A program made the translations under genes and the position numbers. The notes beneath the pieces are model-generated. The model did no database searches. It was not told where the DNA came from and was given only the letters and a program-made list of their open reading frames with translations. A stretch of DNA of 21,779 nucleotides from a virus. This document shows positions 9,107-16,190 of this stretch, piece after piece. Position 1 is the first letter of the stretch. Each line of letters starts with the position of its first letter. Where the stretch lies: the IMG/VR virus record IMGVR_UViG_3300034418_000383, positions 1 to 21,779 of that record. One strand, given 5' to 3'.

Positions 9107-9553
9107 TTAAGCCCTCTTTGCCACTCTAAATACTTTTTTAGACGATACTTCTTTATTTAGTCTTCTAAAAAATATATTATTTAAATTTTTTTCTTTATAA
9201 ATTTCTAATTCACTAGCTTTTTTTCTTTCTCTATCTAACTTTAATAGATACTTAATTGCATTATTATTAGAACTAACAACATTTATTAACCAACAAATAT
9301 CTCCACTATTCCAGTCATCTTCTTGAAGTCGATAATTTTCAGTAATATATTTTTGGTTAACTTCAGGACTAAAAAAAGCCCACGATATATAACACTCAGG
9401 AGAACCATCTTCTTCATATATTATATATTGATTTAATTTTAATGGTGGTATAACTAATCTATTAATATCCTCAATAGTATATTTTTTATGAATGGGTGAT
9501 GTACTTAGAATACTTAATATTGTCTCTAAATCATTTTTAGTATCGTTAATCAT
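9107..9553 (-). CDS. HlyC-like toxin-activating lysine acyltransferase family protein (148 aa)
   Basis: HlyC-family enzymes transfer a fatty acyl group from acyl-ACP to internal lysines of RTX protoxins in the cytoplasm. Compared from memory with E. coli HlyC, this protein aligns without gaps from about residue 13 to 95. Matches include S19-P20-I21-H22 (HlyC S20-P21-L22-H23, the catalytic His), N41-Q42-Y43, S57-W58-A59, D80-W81-N82-S83-G84-D85 and W88. The catalytic Asp92 of HlyC corresponds to Asn91 here (codon at 9281-9283, AAT). The C-terminus is shorter than HlyC (148 against about 170 residues) and ends Lys/Arg-rich. The start ATG overlaps the stop of the 94-residue gene as TAATG. The gene is strikingly AT-rich: three 60-base lines counted (9181, 9241, 9421) are about 18% GC. 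No RTX toxin gene is present. Family assignment is strong; activity and substrate are unknown. A catalytically dead binding protein is possible. Confidence 0.85.
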   Translation of the reverse strand: MINDTKNDLETILSILSTSPIHKKYTIEDINRLVIPPLKLNQYIIYEEDGSPECYISWAFFSPEVNQKYITENYRLQEDDWNSGDICWLINVVSSNNNAIKYLLKLDRERKKASELEIYKEKNLNNIFFRRLNKEVSSKKVFRVAKRA

Positions 9554-9837
9554 TAATTTAAATCATGCCAAGAAGTATCTGCCCCTAAACTAACATAGCC
9601 TACAAACTTTCCCCGGCTTGCTGAGTATGCAATATTACCAGCTTGTGGCCTTCCAATTTGTGTTACAGTTACTACTGTAAAAATATTTGTAGATGGTCTA
9701 GTCTCTTCTTGTATATCCCTTGTTTGTAAATCTAATAGTAATTTAGCACCCCACTCTGATAGTGTAGTGTAAAGATTATCTACTTCTGAATCAACAAAGC
9801 GGACAAACTTAGGTAATTCTGGATATCGTACTGGCAT
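9553..9837 (-). CDS. Small conserved phage virion-associated protein (94 aa)
   Basis: The ATG at 9835-9837 overlaps the stop of the 617-residue gene (TAATG), and its own stop overlaps the start of the HlyC-like gene in the same way. Translation of the three is therefore probably coupled. The N-terminal half (Y-P-E-L-P-K-F, then V-D-S-E-V-D-N-L-Y-T-T-L) looks helical. The C-terminal half is beta-like and ends N-I-A-Y-S-A-S-R-G-K-F-V-G-Y followed by T-S-W-H-D-L-N. A C-terminus of the type alternating Gly/Tyr then S-x-W is common in small phage tail proteins. No catalytic motif is visible. Its position directly after the tail nozzle candidate suggests a minor tail component. Homology was not tested. 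Confidence 0.75.
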   Translation of the reverse strand: MPVRYPELPKFVRFVDSEVDNLYTTLSEWGAKLLLDLQTRDIQEETRPSTNIFTVVTVTQIGRPQAGNIAYSASRGKFVGYVSLGADTSWHDLN

Positions 9838-11690
9838 TACCTAAGTCCGTCCTCTTGTAAAGAAAGTCTTAAAGAGCCATATCTCCATTCAGTTCCGCCA
9901 GTACCGTCACAAGAAACTAGAATGGTTGCTTGCCTTCCTCTTGCCCTTAAATCAACCTTCTTTGTAACTGGTGTAATTGTAAATGGACCCTTTGTCACTG
10001 CATCATTAACTGGAAAATTTTGTGCTATAATACTAAAATTTAAGTTACCGTTGTTTAATGTAAAGTCAGGAATAAGCCTATCCATAAACATTATTTCATT
10101 TCCGTCTTCAATATCAAATGCTGCAGACTCAATAAAAGATTGTTGCGGTTGTCCATTGGCTGTAAAAATTCCTACAGGTTCATTATCAATAAGATAAGAT
10201 AAAGTGTCTGTAGTTATAGTATTACCAAAAACATCCTTATCTTCATATGTTGTGTATGAAGTTGTACCAAATGACCATGTTTTTTCTAATGGATTATAAA
10301 GAACATATTTATTAGGTTCATCTGAATTTGAGGAACAATAAAGCCATATAATTTCTTTAAACTCAGAATTTATACCAGCAAAAACTTTATCTTCCGCATT
10401 ACGATTAAAATCTTCAAAGACATATCTACGGACAGTACAATCTAAATTTCTAACCTGTCCATCAAAAGCATAGAAATTATCTTTACCCATCCAAATACTA
10501 ATGCCATCAAAGTCAACGGCAGCATGAGGACTAACTAGACCACAGTTTGTACCTGCCTGTTGAAAGGAAAATACAAAGGGTGGACCAGTAAACTGCATAA
10601 GCCATAAGGCATTATCAGTCCAAACATTAACAGCATTTCTTGATCTAACAGCACCAACAATTTCTGTACCATCAGTTAAAATAACTTCTCCAGAAGTGCT
10701 GCTTACTGACGGAGTAAAATTATTATAGTTGTTTTGGTCTGACCAGCGAACCAGCATTGGGTTAAAAATACCAGTACCAAACTCTGTAGACCCAAAAGCA
10801 ATAACATGTCTATCATTAGGAGATACTAAAATATAATTATTAACTGAAGGTGATGCACTAATAATTGCTGCTCTATCTGGAGTTGATTCAATTGTAGTAT
10901 TCCATATAAAAATTCGACTACCTCTTCTACAAGCAATTAAGTCCTCACCAAAAGTATCTAAGCTCCATTGCGTATTTCGAGTGATAATATTAGAAGCAGA
11001 AGCTGGCTGGTTCCACGCTCTTATACCTGTTATAGATACGCCAGCATTATAAACATCAGCACCATATCCCAAATTTGTAATAGCAGTGTTAGTTCCTGTA
11101 GGTAAAAGATATTTAAGTGTTGCTGTCCCCACCTTGTTTTGTGTTAATTCAGCAGCTACTGTAGTTTCAAAATGAAATCTATTATTATTAATAACTGAAA
11201 CTTGAAATGTTTTATTACTTAAATCTTGATTTCCGCCAATAGATGTAGAAGATGTAAATGTTACAAAGTCTCCTGTTGAAGCACCATGAGAAGAAACAGA
11301 AACAATAATAGTTGTTTCGGTAGCTACAGTATAAAAACCATTATCAATACCGTCAATTGTTACAACAGCAGAAACATTTGTTCCAACGCTTACTTCTTTA
11401 ATAGGCGTAATATCAATATTCGTATCATTGTTATATTCATATAATTTTTGTTCAGTTCCAAAAGAAGCAAACTTATATGACTGATTATCAGACCAAGCAA
11501 TTAAATCTCTAGCAATACCATCAAACGCTGTGTTAACTCTTTTAACATAACCTCTTAAATTTTCAGGACGGCCCTGCCTAAACCGAACTTTGTCAGCATT
11601 GTACCAAGAGCCTTCTTCTGCATACTCAGTAGACTCTCGGTTAATTCCCGGTTTAAAATTTAATTTTACAAGTCTTGATTCAGTTGACAT
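9837..11690 (-). CDS. P22 gp10-like tail nozzle / packaged DNA stabilization protein candidate (617 aa)
   Basis: The ATG at 11688-11690 follows the stop of the 298-residue gene by a few bases, with GGATAAG as ribosome binding site. The N-terminus contains F-K-P-G-I-N-R-E-S-T-E-Y followed by W-Y-N-A-D-K-V-R-F-R-Q-G-R-P-E. I associate this signature with P22 gp10-like packaged DNA stabilization/tail nozzle proteins of marine podoviruses. Residues about 100-195 form a Thr/Val/Ser-rich insertion (S-S-H-G-A-S-T-G-D, then N-N-N-R-F-H-F) that looks like an added beta-sandwich. Further landmarks are S-L-D-T-F-G-E-D-L-I-A (243-253), M-G-K-D-N-F-Y-A-F-D-G in the centre, W-L-Y-C, and C-terminal E-W-R-Y-G-S-L. 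A gp10-like protein would cap the neck and lead DNA toward the fibre-bearing tip. The order after a gp4-like gene supports this. Confident as a tail protein, moderate for the P22 assignment. Confidence 0.8.
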   Translation of the reverse strand: MSTESRLVKLNFKPGINRESTEYAEEGSWYNADKVRFRQGRPENLRGYVKRVNTAFDGIARDLIAWSDNQSYKFASFGTEQKLYEYNNDTNIDITPIKEVSVGTNVSAVVTIDGIDNGFYTVATETTIIVSVSSHGASTGDFVTFTSSTSIGGNQDLSNKTFQVSVINNNRFHFETTVAAELTQNKVGTATLKYLLPTGTNTAITNLGYGADVYNAGVSITGIRAWNQPASASNIITRNTQWSLDTFGEDLIACRRGSRIFIWNTTIESTPDRAAIISASPSVNNYILVSPNDRHVIAFGSTEFGTGIFNPMLVRWSDQNNYNNFTPSVSSTSGEVILTDGTEIVGAVRSRNAVNVWTDNALWLMQFTGPPFVFSFQQAGTNCGLVSPHAAVDFDGISIWMGKDNFYAFDGQVRNLDCTVRRYVFEDFNRNAEDKVFAGINSEFKEIIWLYCSSNSDEPNKYVLYNPLEKTWSFGTTSYTTYEDKDVFGNTITTDTLSYLIDNEPVGIFTANGQPQQSFIESAAFDIEDGNEIMFMDRLIPDFTLNNGNLNFSIIAQNFPVNDAVTKGPFTITPVTKKVDLRARGRQATILVSCDGTGGTEWRYGSLRLSLQEDGLR

Positions 11691-11695
11691 ATAGC

Positions 11696-12592
11696 TTATC
11701 CAAGAGAAGAAACAAAGGTTGTATCTACAATAGAAGTTCCTCTTACATTATATACTAGTAAATCTACAGCATTAATTGATGTTGACATCACAGGCGCAGT
11801 ACCTCCACTAAACTTATATGCATCACCAAATGCTAATGTTCTGCTCCCAACACTATCCTGAATAATATAAATGTGACCTGTCTGACCAGCTAAAGTGTTT
11901 GTTGGGTTTTCAAGAACTCTATTGCCAGCGAGGGAAACAACAAAGTTTGTTCCTGTAGAAAGATCAAGAGCTATAGAAGCAGCGTCAGTAAGTGTAACTG
12001 GAGTTCCGACAACCTGTTTAATAAATGTAGCTTTATTAATAATTGCAGTAGAAACAGATGCTGTAGCAATGTGAGCATCTGTTGCAGAAATACTGGTTGC
12101 AAAACCAACGGCAGAAGAAAATGTATTTAAATTAGTAAAAGTATTTTCTTCATTTAATTTAGCAAAGTTAGCCAAATTAAGACGGTCATTCATAGAATAA
12201 ACAGATACTGAATCAGAAAAGAAAATGCCAGCAGCTGAAGCTACTACTGTTGAACCTGATCCACTAGCAGTTTTAATTGTTATAGCAGAACTATTCTGAC
12301 GGACTGTTTGATCATTGACAATATAAAATTTTGTTTTAGCAGGAATAATAATATTAACATTTGAAGATACAGTACCTACAAATTCTAACATTGCTGATCT
12401 AGATTGATCTGCAGCACCATTAGATTCTGTTAAAGTAACATCGACAGAACTGCAAGCAATTGTTGTATAAGCTGCAATAGCAGAATCAACAAGATCAATA
12501 ACTTCATTATTAAGAATCAATCCCCAGCTATTGGGATTGTCGCCGTCTCCTTGCTTTGTAAGGCGAATATTTGTTGTATATGTACTTGCCAT
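11696..12592 (-). CDS. Short tail fibre / tail protein (298 aa)
   Basis: The ATG at 12590-12592 has an AAGGAAAG ribosome binding site. The N-terminus contains N-I-R-L-T-K-Q-G-D-G-D-N-P-N-S-W-G and L-N-N-E-V-I-D-L. I recall this start from many marine phage tail fibre-like proteins, probably a virion attachment region. The middle is Ser/Thr/Ala-rich and probably a beta-structured or coiled stem (about 145-185). Residues about 195-298 contain L-A-G-N-R-V-L-E-N-P-T-N, A-G-Q-T-G-H-I-Y-I-I-Q-D, G-S-R-T-L-A-F-G and F-S-G-G-T-A-P. These match position by position the C-terminal domain of the 1006-residue fibre, so the two share a tip or trimerisation domain. It may be a secondary fibre. Confidence 0.8.
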   Translation of the reverse strand: MASTYTTNIRLTKQGDGDNPNSWGLILNNEVIDLVDSAIAAYTTIACSSVDVTLTESNGAADQSRSAMLEFVGTVSSNVNIIIPAKTKFYIVNDQTVRQNSSAITIKTASGSGSTVVASAAGIFFSDSVSVYSMNDRLNLANFAKLNEENTFTNLNTFSSAVGFATSISATDAHIATASVSTAIINKATFIKQVVGTPVTLTDAASIALDLSTGTNFVVSLAGNRVLENPTNTLAGQTGHIYIIQDSVGSRTLAFGDAYKFSGGTAPVMSTSINAVDLLVYNVRGTSIVDTTFVSSLG

Positions 12593-12603
12593 TCTTACTT
12601 TCC

Positions 12604-12999
12604 TTATAAAGAGTTATGTTTTTGTTGTGCTACTGTTCCAGCAATTAGAATGTAACCAAAAAAATTTTTACTTATGACTGACTGTACTTTTAATACTACA
12701 TTAGAGACTTGATCGTAGTCTTTATAAGTAGTTATAATCTCATGCACTACAAAAGTAGAGGGAGGATTAAGACGAACACACTTTCTTTTTAGTTGTTTTT
12801 TTACAATAGCAGTTTTAAAATTCTCTTTTGATTTTGAATCTGCAAGAGCAATATCCAGAATGTCCTTCTCAGTTTCACATATTAAAAATACAGTTACTCC
12901 ATCTCCTATATGCCATAATTCTTCTTTTGCTTGTGCTGTACTACAACTGGGCAGTATTGAAATAACAGCTACAAGAAACAATGTAAAAAGAAGTTTCAT
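12604..12999 (-). CDS. Small secreted lipoprotein of unknown function (131 aa)
   Basis: The protein begins M-K followed by a hydrophobic signal peptide and a lipobox-like L16-P17-S18-C19, so it should be lipidated at Cys19. Ser at the next position would not retain it in the inner membrane under the enterobacterial +2 rule. The mature part has two further cysteines (C41 and C74) that could pair in the periplasm, and many Lys residues. It lacks the Pro-rich short form of Rz1-type outer spanins, and no i-spanin is visible, so a lysis role is not supported. The ATG at 12997-12999 follows the stop of the 185-residue gene by three bases. No clear ribosome binding site is present, so translation probably depends on reinitiation. 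Lipoproteins made late by phages sometimes block superinfection, but this is only a possibility here. Confidence 0.7.
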   Translation of the reverse strand: MKLLFTLFLVAVISILPSCSTAQAKEELWHIGDGVTVFLICETEKDILDIALADSKSKENFKTAIVKKQLKRKCVRLNPPSTFVVHEIITTYKDYDQVSNVVLKVQSVISKNFFGYILIAGTVAQQKHNSL

Positions 13000-13002
13000 T
13001 TA

Positions 13003-13560
13003 TTATACAGCAGTTTCTCTTGGGTTAACAGGCCAGTCATTAAATTCTGCAGCAACTTTACCTGCATCTGCCATCTCTTGTGTAAGTACTGTCATAGCTT
13101 CAAGACCTGCTACATCTGTCTTTGCATCAATGGCAGTTTCCAGTGCATCAGCTTTTGCTCTTAGGTCTGTACGCCACTGTGCAAGGTCTGCTGGCTTTGC
13201 AGTACCATTGTCCTGCTCTCTGATAACAATCCAATCAGTTTGCGCTAGATAACCACTTAGTAGATCAGAGACATGCTTCTTCATTGTATCCTTGATAGCA
13301 TCAATGTCTTTGGCAGTTTGTGTTCTGGTGACAACAACTCTGTTCTCTTCAACAACAGGAGCAGACTCAGAAGAAGTGTAGAACATATTTTCTACTCTGC
13401 TACCTTCATATACATAAGGTACAATACCCAGTGCCTTACGTTCTTCATCTGTCCAAGCACGGGTAAAGATTGTCTTAGGATATTGCACATTATTAATTGT
13501 CATGGCTTTTGGTTGGTTAATAATCTCTACCAACTGACTGCCCATAATTCTTGCCCACAT
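13003..13560 (-). CDS. Tail fibre assembly-like protein (185 aa)
   Basis: The ATG at 13558-13560 follows an AAAGGA site that overlaps the stop of the 31-residue peptide gene. The N-terminal half contains V-E-I-I-N-Q-P-K-A-M-T-I-N-N-V-Q-Y-P, then R-A-W-T-D-E-E-R-K-A-L-G-I. This 'W-T-D-E-E-R' pattern is typical of small proteins encoded next to fibre genes. Residues about 80-185 are Asp/Lys/Ala-rich and probably helical or coiled coil, with a conserved Y-L-A-Q-T-D-W and A-Q-W-R segment and N-D-W-P near the end. The same arrangement occurs in phage tail fibre assembly chaperones and related domains of unknown function. It lies downstream of the 837-residue adhesin-like gene, which fits a folding or attachment helper. 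Function is inferred. Confidence 0.75.
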   Translation of the reverse strand: MWARIMGSQLVEIINQPKAMTINNVQYPKTIFTRAWTDEERKALGIVPYVYEGSRVENMFYTSSESAPVVEENRVVVTRTQTAKDIDAIKDTMKKHVSDLLSGYLAQTDWIVIREQDNGTAKPADLAQWRTDLRAKADALETAIDAKTDVAGLEAMTVLTQEMADAGKVAAEFNDWPVNPRETAV

Positions 13561-13576
13561 AGTTTAGTTTCCTTTC

Positions 13577-13672
13577 TTACATACAAACATCTTCATAACG
13601 GATGCTCTGTGATCGTCTGTAGTTGTTAAGTTCATGTGCTTTTTTCTTTTTACTAAATAGTTTTTTAAACAT
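13577..13672 (-). CDS. Predicted short basic peptide gene (31 aa)
   Basis: This frame occupies what would otherwise be a 114-base gap between the 837- and 185-residue genes. It begins at an ATG at 13670-13672, two bases after the stop of the 837-residue gene, and ends at TAA at 13577-13579. That stop directly precedes the ribosome binding site of the 185-residue gene. The peptide starts MFKKLFSKKKKAHELNN, continues Arg/Ser/Tyr-rich and ends V-C-M. An upstream GGTAGGT is a weak ribosome binding site. The exact fit between neighbours argues for a real gene, but at 31 codons chance cannot be excluded. A short basic amphipathic N-terminus could interact with membrane or nucleic acid. No family recognised. 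Confidence 0.5.
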   Translation of the reverse strand: MFKKLFSKKKKAHELNNYRRSQSIRYEDVCM

Positions 13673-13674
13673 AC

Positions 13675-16188
13675 TTACCTACCATATACAGGAGGTAGTG
13701 TACCATTACCTCCTATATCTGCCATTGCTATGTAAATATAAGTTCTGCCAGTAGCGTTAATTACTCCAGAATTTGTTCTGAGCTTGATACCATCAGACAA
13801 AAAATCAAAAGCAGGATTGTTTCCGAAGTTTGTACTATGTGCTTCTTCAACAGTAGTATCATTAGCCTCTAATGTACCACCATTTAAACCACCAGCAGTA
13901 GTAGTCCCATTATATGTATATCTTGCAGAATCAGCGACAAACCAATCATGTGCAGAATCAGAAACAGTAGTCTCTTTTACCAACCACCAACGAGGTTTAA
14001 AACCTAAACTTATGTAAGGTCCAGCAGTAGACGAATTTCCAATGTAGCTGCCTACTTTACACACACCGGGAACTGATCGGAAGGCGAAGAAGATTAAAGT
14101 CCCGGAAGATGCATTAACGGAATTATCCGTGCCAACAGTAAACACTGAGGAAGTCGGCGCAGTATCGTTCCAGTAAACCGGGCTGTCGGATGCGGCCAAT
14201 GTGTTATTTAAGAACAACACATCGGTTTCGGCATCGCTTGCGATACCATTGTGATAAACAGGCCAATTCTCCGCTGTCCCTGTGTTTTTAACAATAATCA
14301 TTTCTGGTGCGCCACCTAGACCATGCCCGATTGTTGCATTAGCACCTGTGCCAGTGTACGTTCCAATCGAAAAATGACCTGCACCTGCTACGGTAACAGT
14401 TGAAGTTATAGAGCCATCTGTGTTTGACGAACCAGTGCCGCCAGCAAGCCAGTTCCACGACACGTAATCTTCTGTGTTAGTATTAACAGCATCTAAATTA
14501 CCAACTGTAAAACCATCAGTGTCAAATGTAGACAACGATTCGACATTTGTTACTTCGGCATTAAATGAATTAGACGATATATATTTGGTTACGCCTCGCA
14601 CAACATCAGTCAAAATATGACTGTCCGCTGCATCCCTATTCTTAATCCATACCAAATCTGGCTGAAAACCTGTTCCTGTAACTGCTTTACCACCAGAACC
14701 AATTGCAGTGCCATTGCCTGTATAAAGCGTAGCGTTGAAATAATCTATACCTTGATAGTCTGGTGCTGTTAGGTTTGCACTATTAAGTTCGAGAAAATCA
14801 GTCGGCAAAGTCTCAAAATGTGTGCGTTGCCCGAACGATACCGTGAGTTGACTTCCGACTGCAAAATGCAAACCCGGCGACATTTCTGACGCGCTAAGAG
14901 TATAAGTTGGCGTTGCGCCAGTTGTCGGGTCGCCGCCGCCCAAATACGCAATCCCAGCGCCGTTGTGATTTCGCCCAAGCCACAACTTTCCGGAATCAGC
15001 ATCGAAAGCGATGATGAAAGTGTCGTTGATGGAGCTGATAACCGTGGAATTTGTTCCGACGCTGTCATGCTCAGATCGAAAAAACGATGCTCCCGGTGCG
15101 TCAATTGCGCCCCAGCTATCATTCGTTCTCCCAATTTTTGATGTGCGTGTATGTGCCGGTGTGCAAATACCAAAGCTAAAATCTCCTGCATCAACTCGAC
15201 CAGAAATTGCCCATTTCCCGGTCGTTGGTATTAGCATCGACGAAAGAATCACATGGTCAGTCGCTGTCGGTTGCCGTGTTGCACCTTCCGAGGTTGTCGT
15301 GGAACTGCCTTTGTCCAAAATATTAAGCACGGCGTAATTTAATGACGGTGTACTAATTGACTGATTAGCACTGCTCATACTGTTAGGTGTGAAATCATTA
15401 GCGTTAGAGCTAATATCATTCCCCAAATCAGCACTATCTGCAAAGTCAAGACAGAAGCTATTTCCTCCTGCTGTAGTTGCAAGAGCAGCTATGTCTGCGT
15501 CAGCCTTTGGAACATACTGAGAACCATTAGTGCCAAATGTAAATGTATCTAGGAAATCTGTAACGGCTACGTCACCATTTTGGATTGATTTTGAATCCAA
15601 AAAGACATGTTGTGCCTGATAATTTTTATACTTGGTACTCGTGATACGAGAACCAATATAGTGTCCCGTAGCAGTTCCCGGAAAATCTACATGATTTAAA
15701 CTTGGGTAATCTGATTGTGCAAAAGATGTAATCTCTTCGCCATTAAAATAAATTTTTATTCTGTTTGATGCAATTGCTTGCGTAGAATCGTAACTCACAA
15801 GAAAGTGTTGCCACCCTATATCTCGAAAAACTTGCGTTGGACGCAGCCTAAAATCATAACTTCCACCGCCATTATAGCTGTTAAATTCTACGTCACCACC
15901 ACCGCTCTGCTGATTATAAAAACTAAGCTCAGTGTATGCGTTTGATGCGCTTGTTCCAGCACTCCAAACTGGGAAAACTGTACCGGAAAAAATTCCCGGT
16001 GGTTGTACCCAAACGGCCCAAACGTATCTCTTGCCGGATTGACTGCCGGGGGCAGAGCTAAAGGTTTTTTCTAAATAATCGGCGCTACCGTCTAACCAAA
16101 CAGAATTACTAATCAGCGTTGGGTCAAATGGTACTGGACCTGTACTCTGTCCACTTGCACCTAGAAGAAGATTATTATTAAATACCAT
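13675..16188 (-). CDS. Large adhesin-like tail protein with LamG-like, SPRY-like and triplicated domains (837 aa)
   Basis: The ATG at 16186-16188 has an AAGGAAT site. Residues about 28-205 resemble a concanavalin/LamG-like jelly roll (S-V-W-L-D-G-S-A-D-Y-L at the start, G-W-Q-H-F-L-V-S-Y and I-K-I-Y-F-N-G inside). Residues about 285-475 resemble a SPRY-type beta-sandwich (G-K-W-A-I-S-G, F-S-F-G-I-C, A-F-D-A-D-S-G-K-L-W). Three degenerate repeats follow at about 484-583, 606-706 and 710-823. Each has a Y-x-G-x-G or Y-I-G opening, G-F/G-A-P with W/I-x-V/I-K, and an aromatic C-terminal strand. I have seen this layout in marine phage tail proteins with glycan-binding potential. DNA between about 14044 and 15336 (SPRY-like plus repeats 1-2) is much more GC-rich than both ends, suggesting module exchange. 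Likely host-surface recognition; exact domain families need profile searches. Confidence 0.8.
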   Translation of the reverse strand: MVFNNNLLLGASGQSTGPVPFDPTLISNSVWLDGSADYLEKTFSSAPGSQSGKRYVWAVWVQPPGIFSGTVFPVWSAGTSASNAYTELSFYNQQSGGGDVEFNSYNGGGSYDFRLRPTQVFRDIGWQHFLVSYDSTQAIASNRIKIYFNGEEITSFAQSDYPSLNHVDFPGTATGHYIGSRITSTKYKNYQAQHVFLDSKSIQNGDVAVTDFLDTFTFGTNGSQYVPKADADIAALATTAGGNSFCLDFADSADLGNDISSNANDFTPNSMSSANQSISTPSLNYAVLNILDKGSSTTTSEGATRQPTATDHVILSSMLIPTTGKWAISGRVDAGDFSFGICTPAHTRTSKIGRTNDSWGAIDAPGASFFRSEHDSVGTNSTVISSINDTFIIAFDADSGKLWLGRNHNGAGIAYLGGGDPTTGATPTYTLSASEMSPGLHFAVGSQLTVSFGQRTHFETLPTDFLELNSANLTAPDYQGIDYFNATLYTGNGTAIGSGGKAVTGTGFQPDLVWIKNRDAADSHILTDVVRGVTKYISSNSFNAEVTNVESLSTFDTDGFTVGNLDAVNTNTEDYVSWNWLAGGTGSSNTDGSITSTVTVAGAGHFSIGTYTGTGANATIGHGLGGAPEMIIVKNTGTAENWPVYHNGIASDAETDVLFLNNTLAASDSPVYWNDTAPTSSVFTVGTDNSVNASSGTLIFFAFRSVPGVCKVGSYIGNSSTAGPYISLGFKPRWWLVKETTVSDSAHDWFVADSARYTYNGTTTAGGLNGGTLEANDTTVEEAHSTNFGNNPAFDFLSDGIKLRTNSGVINATGRTYIYIAMADIGGNGTLPPVYGR

Positions 16189-16190
16189 TA

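Noticed and set aside
7924-9553. RTX toxin target for the HlyC-like protein
   Set aside because: No G-G-x-G-x-D-x-x-x nonapeptide repeats were found. The G-D-G-G-D-G-G-D stretch in the 393-residue protein is too short and irregular.
12604-12999. Outer spanin (Rz1-like)
   Set aside because: Mature protein is too long, Cys-containing and not Pro-rich, and no partner i-spanin or endolysin is nearby.
14769-15194. Second minus-strand frame inside the 837-residue gene
   Set aside because: Lies wholly within the well-supported adhesin frame in its GC-rich block; an out-of-frame shadow without domain resemblance.
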